Shown here piece by piece: positions 34,166-44,259 of a stretch of 64,000 bases of DNA (the first letter of the stretch is position 1; the number at the start of each line of letters is the position of its first letter). The stretch spans positions 25,167,282 to 25,231,281 of the forward strand of contig CM070615.1 in the NCBI GenBank assembly GCA_036346395.1, in the 5' to 3' direction. The stretch comes from Hsuehochloa calcarea. Taxonomy: Eukaryota; Streptophyta; Magnoliopsida; Poales; Poaceae. The notes below the pieces were generated by a model. The model did no database searches and was not told the DNA's origin. It saw only the letters and a list, made by a program, of their open reading frames with translations. The translations under genes and the position numbers were made by a program.

Positions 34166-36006
34166 GGGACTCGTTATTCCGACTTGTAATGCTTAACCAT
34201 CATTCGGTCCTAGCATTCCAAGCGATAATCCGAGACTCGAGACATGTATACTTTCAAATGCAGTTATACACACCTCTTTACAAAGTTCATGCATCAATTC
34301 CATTCATTCACATAGAACCAAAGAAAATAACAATCCGAAGATAACATAAATAGAAGATAGTTATTATCAAAGAGAGTGCCGTAGCAAAAGACATAACATA
34401 AGGAAATTTAAGTGAAGTTAAAGTGCCATAAGATGGCTATAAACAAAATAGCAGCAGTGTGCTATAACCCACAAGGCACGACGGACCGCAAGCTAGTCGC
34501 CAAACCGAATTGAATCTCACAAAGTGAGGCCATTGGGGCTCACTCTTCTTCCTTAGCAACAAAGTCAAATCGGACAAGAGATTGAGTACTGAATGTACTT
34601 TTGAAGACTTACTGATGGTGTAACAAACCTGCATATGCTACATGCAAGCTCTAGAATGGAGGTAGAATGTTTTGGTTTTAGCATAAAGCAATTTTCCATT
34701 TGCAATAATGTAATAGATTGAAGGCAATGTTATTCAAATCGGTTTTAACGATCAAATAATGCAATAGAAACAATATACAAGGGAAGGGAACATGGCTAAA
34801 ACCGGAAGTGACCACGATTTAATGGTCAACTTAACAATAGCATGAATTACCCATTCATACCACCCATGTCAAATTTTGTTTAAGGTTGAAGTCTAACTTT
34901 GCAAAACCTAACCAAGCGTGTCCATAACCTAGACGAGGCTATTGAATAGTTTTATCCCGAGGTGTACCAATTTCCAGTACGTGCATCGCTTTTGCCAAGC
35001 TATTAGCAGCTTGTATAAGTTGAATTAATGTAGAGGCTAAGTCTTCTGCACGTTCCAATATTGTGAATTATTCACGAGCCCGTATGGATAGAAACCGCAT
35101 ACGCTGTGCGAGTCATCGTAAAGCCTCGGTCAACTACCCTTTCCATTAAAGCCTTGGTTTATTTTATTAATTGCCTCGAAGTGGAGAGCCTACTTAATCT
35201 TTCCACCGCACACCCACACAAGAACACGACCACATATCATGTTTCACTACAACACACACCCCTCTTGCGACTTGAGATAACCCAGCAAAGTACTAAGTCA
35301 AGAGGGTCCCATCCCATCCATGGAGGTTAGTACGCTAAAAATGCTTGAGAGTGTGACACAAGATGTTCGGTCTTTGTTGACTTAGGCAAGACATCCACAA
35401 ACCCAATAACCAAGCTCATCAAACCACTTGCCCAAGTCCAAATCAAGGTTTCATTTTCAGATTTTGACTTTACAAAATAACAAAGCACAAGTGTATAGTA
35501 TGAATGACATAATACTTAAATGTTGTGATCAAGATCATCGACTAAATCGATGATCGCCGACCTTCTCTTGAACTAAGCATTTCTAAGCAATTTCCTATCG
35601 AAACTACTAAGTGACGAGAGTCCATCCATCGAACTCCAACCACACCAATAACCTAAGCTCAAGGTAGTAGAGGATAAACAAGTCCTCAGATTGTAACTAT
35701 AGGACACTAACGTATTTTAACAACAAAATAGCAATGCATACATACGAGTTGAAACAATATAGTTTTGAAAATAATGGGATGAACATGATCTATGCTGAAA
35801 TTTTAGTGGTCATTATTATTAGTTTAGAGAGTACTTATTTGGCAATGTGCTCTTGGATCCTAACGAGTTAAAGCAATCGATAAGAACAAATAAAATGCAA
35901 GGACTCAAGCAAACGATTGCCAAAATTCGAAAATTTCCTGAGGTTGACCTTGATTTATAAAGAATTTAGCACAAGAACCAATTGATTTGGATTCTTAATG
36001 CCAAAA
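34166..36006 (-). repeat. Truncated second copy of the nested gypsy LTR
   Basis: Matches 25990-27872 in the same orientation, landmark by landmark (CTTGTAATGCTTAACCATC, GATAATCCGAGACTCGAGAC, TTGATTTGGATTCTTAATGC). It ends at CTTAATGCCAAAA, where the other copy enters the palindrome array, and is joined directly to gag sequence at 36007. It replaces the missing pol of the surrounding element. Confidence 0.8.
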
Positions 36007-36412
36007 TGCCTTCCATCTAGTGAGTGGCGTCAGAACTTTCTCATGATCGCCGCATTGAGTGATCGCAGTTTTCTCTCAATGACACGAAGCCAATCATCAG
36101 CTTCAACTGGTGAGACATGTCTAGAGAAAGTGGGTGGACGGGTTCTCATAAACTCAGCCAACTTGGATGATCCATTATGACCATGAGCAACTGGGGTTCC
36201 GTTGTGATGCTGATTGTTGTTGTTCTGGTTATTCATAGCTTGCATCTGATTCATCATGGTGTACATCACCGGGTTTGAGTGTCATGAATGCTCCAAAATT
36301 CGCAGATCAATCAAGGTGCTTGTGGTGGAACTGCTTCTGCGGGGATTTGCTCCCGTCCTTCTGACACTGGAGTATCGGAACCACTTGCAGCAGCTTGACG
36401 AGTCTGAACCAT
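36007..36412 (-). pseudogene. gypsy gag, N-terminal part
   Basis: The minus strand starts at about 36412 with MVQTRQAAASGSDTPVSEG and, after a frame change, continues as NGSSKLAEFMRTRPPTFSRH and PVEADDWLRVIERKL, the conserved beginning of the Retrotrans_gag domain in chromoviruses. It is cut at 36006. Capsid and zinc-knuckle parts are absent. Confidence 0.82.
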
Positions 36413-36684
36413 CTGGTGAATCTCCAGGGGTTAGATAAGGTAGCAAGCACAAGATGAGTTGTAGAACTAAGCGGGGTAGGTAAAACCCAACAACATATTT
36501 TAAGAAAACTCAACTGAAACTCTTATATTGATTAAGATAATAGTATGGCTTGCAACAAATGCCTAAGGGCCCTTGCAGCTCATACTTGCACACAAAAATA
36601 AGGACGAACCTAAGCACACAAAACTACCGCCTAAAGGGCGACTCAAGACTTAATACTGGCTAAGCCTGAAACAACTCGAACAGA

Positions 36685-37420
36685 CTACTCAATCAAATAG
36701 CCTCCGTAGCCTTGACGGCGCTCCCGCCTGCTGTAGACCTGAAAGTGAGCTGGCATCCTAGCAAACTGATCCTGATGTCCCGGGACTGGTGCAACAGGAG
36801 TAGGTGTTTCTGGTGGAGGTACTGCTGGTTCCTCTGGCTCTGCTGCCTCTGCTGGCTCTTCTGGTTCAGCCGGTCCATCAGCTTCTTCTAGGTCTTCCTC
36901 TTCAGTGTCTTCTTCGTGATCGTGCCGTCCATAAAGAGTTTCTTCCAGTATGGCGATCCTTTCTTCAGCTCTCTGAAGAGTCTCGTAGGCACACTCCAGC
37001 TCTGTAGCGGCTAACTCCAACGACTCCTCTTGAGCAGCGGCGAACTGGGCGAGATGCACAACGGTGGCGTTGCCTTCTCCCTCCGTAGACGGAAAACGTG
37101 CAGCAAGATCCACGTCGGAAGTGCGGGGATGGTAACGGAAAACTGTGTCACGAAGCTCTCAGGATGGCAAGGCGCGAAGACTCCTGGATTGCTTCAATCC
37201 AAACACTCCTTCGAGCTGAGATGTTCAGTGGTTTGCTTGCCTTGGTGTTCTTCCTGGCGTAGACGGTCAAATGGCAGATCACTCCACGATCTCGGCCGTT
37301 CACGATCCAAGCATTACCACGGTACAATGGACGATCAAATCCTCCAAGTACTTGTAACAACTTCCAAAGCTCAGCGGCAAGTCCTCCCTTGCGCTCTTCA
37401 TAACTCTGAAGGCGAGGCAT
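36685..37420 (-). pseudogene. Extra ORF between primer site and gag of the gypsy element
   Basis: Two frames (37148-37420 and 36685-37113) join into one product with a single frameshift: it starts MPRLQSYEERKGGLAAELWK, contains DRPLYRGNAWIV, then a helical, probably coiled-coil stretch (ESLELAATELECAYETLQRA), a run of Glu/Pro/Ala, and ends RRQGYGGYLIE at a stop, about 270 bases before gag. It is not gag or pol. The function is unknown to me; its position in the leader makes it an additional ORF of this family. Confidence 0.55.
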
Positions 37421-37618
37421 CTGTCAAGATGGACAAGGAGATAAAAACAACTTTAAAATGGCGGGGAGAGAAAGAATTTCAGCAATAGTTGAGTCAAGAA
37501 AGACATGAGATGAGTTAAGGAGTTCAATTAATCTTACAAGTAAATTTTGCTTTAGAAAATAGTTTGGACTCACTAAGAACGGCCAATCTAACTAAGGTCA
37601 AGACCTACAGTCAGTATG

Positions 37619-37630
37619 GCTCTGATACCA
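37619..37630 (-). promoter_or_regulatory. Primer-binding site for initiator tRNA-Met
   Basis: The minus strand reads TGGTATCAGAGC four bases after the end of the 5' LTR. It is the exact complement of the 3' end of plant initiator tRNA-Met and sets the orientation of the element. Confidence 0.93.
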
Positions 37631-37634
37631 CCTC

Positions 37635-40600
37635 TGTCGGGACCCAAATATGCAAATCTGGACCCTTTGTGTATTCTGCACTAGTCCAGGATCACGCTAG
37701 TGAACACAGTGTCAACATCGATGAAATATCACATTCATACAACGAATATAAGAATAAACGAGTACTTTGAATAACAAATAACTGTTGAGACCTTACGGTC
37801 GAGTTTTACATTTATTAAGCCATGCAAGGCTAACAATAAAGAAATAACTGCAGCGGAAATGACATAAACTCCGGTGGGCTCCCATCAATTTACCACAGGC
37901 AACTGACTGGGATCAAGACCCTAACGATCAACCTTCGTAGAACTCTTCTTCAAAAGCAGGCGATGACTCCTCCACTTCTGTTGATTTGTTTAGCAAGAGT
38001 GAGTACACACCGTACTCGCAAGTCATACCACAGAATGCATTTATACATGATGGCTTATTCCAAAGGAATGGCTTCTGTGGTTATTTTGCGGAAATGCAAC
38101 ATTTGCAATTGAATACAAATAATAGATTAAAAGCGTAATTCAAAACAAATATACAATAATAAGTTAACAATTGATTTCACAAAGGACACACAGTCTAATC
38201 AAGTTCTTTCACACAGCTGAACAAGTTACCTCACACAGCTGACCCTTCCCAATTGTTTTATGAAAATCTACCCCTCGTGTGAAATTCCCGAGCATGTCCA
38301 TATCCGAGGACGCGGCTATTCGAATAGATTGGTTTAAACACTCTGCAGAGGTTGTACACTTTACCCACACGATACAACCAGTGTAGCTAGTACTGACCAT
38401 AACAAAACCTTTCAGAGACTTCATCTCAAACAATGACACTCCCGATGTGCTTTCCTGCCATCCAATTTGTTCACATAGCCCTTGGAACGACACACACCGT
38501 TGGACAGGGATGCAGCGAACCGTCCCGCGATGTGACCCAAACATAGCGGTACACACCTCCAGCCCATCACATAGTTTAAATACAACCTGAGTTGTCAATG
38601 TCAAGACTCCATAACTTACTAAGTCAGGCCCAGCCCATACTAGGCATGTGGTTGTACAGTAAGGCCCAGTTCAATGGCGCACAAAGTTAAGTCCTTAATT
38701 GACTAAGGCAAGACTTCCTGTTTTACCCAAATCACAAAGTTTAATTCACACAGTTCCACCATTCACACAGATCCACCACTTGCCTCAGTCTAAATCTTTT
38801 CCCACCCTGTTGATTAAGTGCAACACGTGCCATCAACGAATAACAGCACACAGCACACACAGTTCCATAATCACTTAAGCAAGTTTATAATTGCAACTCA
38901 CATGAAATGATGACTCGTGGCATGGCTAAGCAGTCTAATCGTATCTAACCAACCCACGTTGGTTCTATGATAATACCAACTATTAATGAATCAACCTAGG
39001 GTGACAAAAGATCATGGCATACAATAGACAAGGTGGATATAACAATTTGGATTAATAACTATCCCAAAACCATTTAAATAAATACATGAAATAGAATGCA
39101 ATACATTGAAACAAAGTATTTTGAAAACTGGGTTCAAAATGATCAAAGGTATAACTTGCCTTGGAATAGATCTAGATATTGGTCTTGGTCTTGAGGTGCT
39201 CCTTCTTCTGCAAAATTCCCCGAAGTATCGACGTCTACTCGCAAACGAGACAAAAGAAACAAAACAAATAAACAACAGAGGCAAAACAAACTCCAAAAAT
39301 CAAATAAAATTCATTATTAAATAGATCTAAATTTTATATGAATTTACAAATTTGAATGGGCTCAATCGGAGTTCGGATGCAAAAGATATGGGCTTTGGAA
39401 GATTGGAAAATCAAATAAACCCTAATTTGGATTTTATTAAATTTCCCGAATTATTTTTATAAAAGAAATTCGGATTTAATGACATCGGCTGACGTCAGCG
39501 ATGCATTTCCGGAAAAAGAAAAAAAAAATAAAAACCGTCTCGACAGTGGGCCCACCTGTCTGGTCTCGGGCTCACGGTGAATCGGGTTCACCGAGCCACG
39601 GAGGTTTGGTGCGGTGGATCGAGCCACGCTTGGCCGATGTGGCGGCACGCAGTGACACGCAAGCGCTAGAGGTGACGGCGCCGGCGTGGTCGGCGATACG
39701 GCAGTAGAGGCGCCGCGAGGGGACAAGGCTCGCCAATGATCGGCGGCGAAGTCGTCGGTGACCAAGGGTACCGAAGGTTCCACGGTTATTGCGCACCGAT
39801 GGTACCCTTACCGATGGTCGAAGCAACGGTGGCGGCCGGCGAGGAAGAAGCGGAGAGAAAACCGGTTTTGTCGGACGAGCCCGCCGGCGATGCTCAGGCG
39901 AAGAGAAGGGGCACACAAGGTGCCCTGAGACTTGCTGATCACGATGGTGCAGTCGGTGGAGCAAGGGCGGCGACGACGGCGGCGCAATTCACCGGAGAAG
40001 AAACTCGGCCGAAAACCCTAAAGCTTGAAATGCGGCGGCGCTAGGGCGATCGGGGCGACGAGAGTGGCGGCTTTGGGTTGCGGAGGTCCGGGCGGTGCTA
40101 AGGGGGTATTTATAGGCCTGGAGACGCCGAGGTTTGGAAACCCCCAAATCGGGTCCGAAACGGCCGGGTTTTTGAATTCCTTGATTCGGGGAGATATTTG
40201 CCGAGTTTGGTTTTGATTTGGTTGGAGATAGATGCGGAATAGACAGGGGTTTAAATTGGTGGGGTTGGCGCAAGAAAATCGGGACGAGAGTCGCGTTGTC
40301 GTACGCGAAGCCGAGCTCTGGCAATGGCGGCCGAGGCGAGCGACGCGCGGAGAAGAAAGGCGCGGGGAAGAAGACGATCTGATAGTGGCCCCACATGTCA
40401 GTGAGAGCAAGGCAGGCGCGACAGCGGCGAGCGGCAATGCCAGGCGATCTTGATCCAACTACCGGAGCGGTAGAGAGCGGCGGGATGGTGGCGATCGGAA
40501 TAGTGTTGGGCTTCGCCCAAGATCGCTCAAGGATTTTCCTATGATTTTTCTTTTAAATAAATTCAGGAAATACAAATAGCAAATAGCAAATAGCAAATAG

Positions 40601-40831
40601 CAAATGACTTTGGAAAAATTCCAGAAAATTCTATAAAATATATCCAAGCATATAGAATCTAAATAAAATAGTTTTGACAATTGTTGATGTTGGGATTAAG
40701 CACATTAAATCAGTTTGTCCTTAAAGTCCATATTAAGCTTTTTAAATTAATATTCAAATAAATCCAAATGGTGAATTTTCTTACTACCATATTTAAAAGA
40801 TTTTTAAAGCTCTGAAAATTGGGATGTTACA
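37635..40831 (-). repeat. gypsy 5' LTR (3.2 kb, uninterrupted)
   Basis: Bounded by TGTCGGGACCC and GGGATGTTACA, next to the primer-binding site on one side and the GCTGT duplication on the other. A minus-strand TATA box (CTATAAATACCCC) lies at 40104-40116. It is the reference for reconstructing the split 3' LTR. Confidence 0.93.
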
Positions 40832-40836
40832 GCTGT

Positions 40837-41414
40837 GTTCATGGGTGATTCCAATACAGGAGGCATAAGTAGAGTTTTTGAGATGTTTTGCTAGTAATTG
40901 CAATTGTTGAGAAACCCGTGTTGTTATTATTTATTATTATTTTACTGCTTTAAACTACAAAATGCATCCACAGATGCCTGTAAAGGTAAACTCTAACCAT
41001 CTATTGAACTCTTTGCATGTAATTATTTAGATTTTCCACGTGGTTTGTTGAGTACGGTAGTAGCACTCATTCTTCCAAAATCTACAACCCCTCCACAGAA
41101 GAAGATTGAGAAAATGCTAAGAACCCCAGTGAGCAGGATTTTGGTGGACCCCCAAAAGGCAGCGACTACTGTTATTAGGTTTCAATAGTGCTCAAGCGTG
41201 CCTGTGGTGTGAAGTTCTTTTGTCTTGTATTATATTAGCTTTGGGTTTGGAAGCTCGTGTCTACATCAAAACTGGTTGTTAAACCTTAATCTTATGTAAT
41301 AAAAGTTTAGTTTTGTTGTAATTGAAAGCCTACTTGAGATACTGCTTACTTCGCAACTGCACATTCTGGGCGGTTGTGAAGAGTTTGACGGCCCCAGATT
41401 TTGGGGCTGTTACA
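40837..41414 (+). mobile_element. 3' portion of the gypsy-type LTR split by the 24279-40831 element
   Basis: The segment ends TTTTGGGGCTGTTACA at 41414, a gypsy LTR terminus, and carries a polyadenylation-like AATAAA near 41299. It continues the sequence interrupted at 24278 after one copy of GCTGT. A matching start TGTAACAGCCCC was not found upstream, so its 5' end is lost. Confidence 0.55.
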
Positions 41415-42650
41415 GTATATTTACTTTAAGCTGAAGTTGAAACTTCTTTATATATGGTTTATTTAACACTAATGGTTTGGACTGCTTTAATATTCATAGC
41501 CGTTTAATATCTGATGAGATTCGTGCGGCTATCCGAGCCTAACGGGTCTGAAAATTATGGATTGAAGAAAGACCCGATCCAAAACTTATCTTGCTTTTAA
41601 TCCTACGATAGATTTCCAGGTGTTTTGTAATCGGTTGAACCCCGCTCCATGGCAGGCGAGGAGGACGATAGATGGTTTTTTCTTCTAGCTAGAAGACGAC
41701 AAGTTCTCAAGAAGAAGGCAGCAAATCACAGGCCAAATTTTTATGTTAATTACAGGACAAAGTTGGACTTGGGGAACATACAACACGTGTACATGGATTG
41801 CATGTTAATGGCAAGGGAATCAGTGGTTTAGAGACATTAGCGGACATGCCAATTTTTTAACTAATCAATGGTGATTAGCACTGGTATGACACATTAATGC
41901 ATATTCCCCGAAAAAAATCCATGCAAGTATCTGACCATTACGCCACCGTCCAGGACTTGATTGATTTTCCATTTGCATGGCAACGTCTATTTGTTAGCGG
42001 GTTGTAGCAACCAATATGTAGTGGTATACATATCCAATAATTCAATTAAGTATGTAGTATCTGAGACAAATAGACGGTGGATACAATGGAAGTAACTACA
42101 CCTGGGAGTAGCAAATAGGCTTCATATATATATTCCATTCGTTGTGTTTACTTTATTGGTTCACGGATGCTTCTCACTCGGTGTTGTTCTTAACACGTGA
42201 TTTTTAATTTTGCCCTTATTAATTATATCTCTCTCACTCTACTCACCCGTGGTAGGCCTATAGTTAATTGTGCATCTCTAATAGTGTATTTATTGTCGTC
42301 TACTAACTATGTCACGTCAACAAAATCTTACGTGGAGGAGAGGGAGAGGAGAGAGCACATGTCGTCTCTTCTTGAAGAGACTATCGTGCACGCGAAACAA
42401 GATAGGATAACGCGAAACAAGACAGGATACATTAATCTGCCCGTTTCAAAGGAAAATTATAAAATATAAATGTTGGAGAGTGTGCCAGAGACTATATATT
42501 GAAGATGTTGTGTCTAAAAATGATGTAGCATATATTAGAGACAATGTTATCTATAACTATTGAAGATGCACTAATTGGGTTAGTTTTTAAGAGTATTTTT
42601 TGTCACATTTGGATAAAAGGATGATTGCCTTGATTATTATGCCATGGTGA
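41415..42650. other. Unassigned intergenic DNA
   Basis: No recognised gene, RNA or repeat pair. The short frames at 41649-41831 and 42197-42469 have no domain. Confidence 0.3.
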
Positions 42651-42659
42651 ATAGTTATA

Positions 42660-43409
42660 GGATATTGCTAAGGAGTACTCAGGTGTAAAAAATACTTCAT
42701 TAGGATTGAAGAATCACAACAATTCTTCCTTAATAGACTCGATTTTCCAATCGAGAGTTTCTTTGAAAGTCTTACATTTGGAGTACTCGAATTTTCGACC
42801 ATCCGATTTGACCTGCGATTCGTGCTCTAGCTTCATCCCTAGCGACGGCGGTGGCTCTCCAGCGACGGTTCTGACGAGTTAGGGTTTGGGGTTCACCAGA
42901 TTTAGGGTTTGGGTTCACTGGAGCCTTGACTATAAAGGGAGGTAGGGGCTGGTGATGGACCAGCAGGGCGGCGAGGCAGCGGTGGCGCTATCGGCCATAT
43001 GTTTGGAGGAGGGCGATGGGTAGCGGGCAGAACGATGACAAGACGAGAGGGGCGGGTTGGTGAGGGAGGCGGTTGACGGTGGCGGCTCGGATGGCGGTGG
43101 CATCATCAAAGCAGGTCTTGGTAGCGGCATGAGGCGGGGGCGCATAAGAGGCCGCGGTGGCGCTAAGAAGAAGTGGTGCGGGAGGATGGAGCGGCGGTGT
43201 AGAGGGAAGCTGGCGAGCCTCGTCGGGGTTGAAGGTGATGTCGGCGAGGCAACTAAGCGGCGACGGTGGGATAGTGTTTGAGGGGAGAGACGAGGGAGAG
43301 ACTTTATATGGTTGAGGGGAGGATGAGATCCATTGGATTTAAATCCAAGGGCTCATATTTGAGTACTTTCAATAAATAAAAAACACTCAAGTTTTGCCTT
43401 AGACACCCC
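42660..43409. mobile_element. Non-autonomous Mutator-like element with GC-rich cargo (possible Pack-MULE)
   Basis: A perfect 9-bp direct repeat, ATAGTTATA, flanks the segment (42651-42659 and 43410-43418), the length made by Mutator transposases. The ends begin GGATATTGCTAAGG and, inverted, GGGGTGTCTAAGGC, and both continue into GTGT and A/T-rich runs, a diverged inverted repeat. The middle (about 42840-43310) is GC-rich with Gly/Arg-rich frames on the plus strand and a TATA-like CTATAAAG at 42930, unlike the AT-rich flanks. No transposase. The origin of the cargo is unknown. Confidence 0.6.
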
Positions 43410-43504
43410 ATAGTTATAAGTAAACGCAACTAGGGGAGTATTGAACATTAAAGTTTAAAAAGATATTGAACATTATATCTCGGATATAAATTTGGGCGAT
43501 ATAC

Positions 43505-43975
43505 TAAGACCATCTCCAATGTTGTGTTTTAGCCGGTTCAAATGAGGAGAGAGAAGATATTGAATAGATTCAATACATTGAAGTGGTCGATTCCAACAAA
43601 AAAAATATGGAACCGAACTCTACCTAGAGCATGTTTAGTGTATTGAATTGATGTCGATTCAAAGTTATGCCACGTAAACATTCTAGGAACTGAGTTTGTT
43701 TCACTCCAATGTATTGAAACTTTTTCTACTAATAACTGAGACCCATGTTACATTAAAAACCCATAAAATAATGATATCCTTTCTCAACCGCACTCTCTTC
43801 TATGCAGTTATTTAATGCTCATATGAGTTGTTTAATACTTTGAATCGACTCCTAAGTAGAGTCCGGTTCCATGCATTATTTTGTTGGAATCGAACCCTCC
43901 AATGTATTGAATCGATTCAATACCTTCTCTCTCCTCATTTGAATCGGCTAAAACATAACATTGGAGATGGTCTTA
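43505..43975. mobile_element. MITE with about 110-bp terminal inverted repeats
   Basis: It begins TAAGACCATCTCCAATG and ends CATTGGAGATGGTCTTA; the inverted arms extend through TTCAAATGAGGAGAGAGAAG and ATTGAATCGATTCAATAC-like blocks. No target duplication could be fixed. The middle (43615-43855) is itself the inverted partner of 43976-44200. Confidence 0.75.
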
Positions 43976-44200
43976 TGAGTCGATTCAAAGCATTAAACAA
44001 CTCATATGAGCATTAAACAACTACATAAGAAAGAGTGCGATTGAGAGAGGATATTATTATTTTATGATTTTATTGTAACGTGAATTTAAGTTATTAGTAC
44101 GAATCAGTTCAATACATTGGAGAAAAACAAACTTAGTTTTTAGAATACTTACGTAGTATAACTTTAAATCGATATCGGTACAATACACTAAAATACTACG
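43976..44200. repeat. Inverted partial copy of the MITE interior, just upstream of the PPR gene
   Basis: Reading GAGTCGATTCAAAGCATTAA through AAACAACTCATATGAGCATT, this is the reverse complement of 43620-43853. It ends about 60 bases before the PPR start codon, so the PPR promoter or 5' UTR lies in or beside MITE sequence. Confidence 0.75.
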
Positions 44201-44259
44201 ATATTACATACTGGAATTTACTCACCACAATTGGAATCTTACGAAGAGCATGAATACGC

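Larger units (their letters stand above)
24279..40831 (-). mobile_element. Ty3/gypsy retrotransposon, Tekay/Del-like chromovirus, with nested and deleted internal parts
   Basis: Both LTRs start TGTCGGGACCC and end ATGTTACA on the plus strand, and GCTGT flanks the whole element (24274-24278 and 40832-40836), so insertion limits are certain. Minus-strand order from the 5' LTR is: primer site matching initiator tRNA-Met, an extra ORF, gag, then a breakpoint, an unrelated LTR fragment, integrase, chromodomain-region remnants and a polypurine tract. Protease, reverse transcriptase and RNase H are missing, so it is defective. The integrase (GMDFITAPKTQSGYDSIWVI) is typical of Tekay/Del chromoviruses. 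The 3' LTR is split by a 4.5-kb insertion. Confidence 0.9.

Noticed and set aside
42930..43281. Gly/Arg-rich frames in the GC-rich cargo, considered as a real gene
   Set aside because: They are short, open on both strands and lie within a likely Mutator element. Kept only as cargo.
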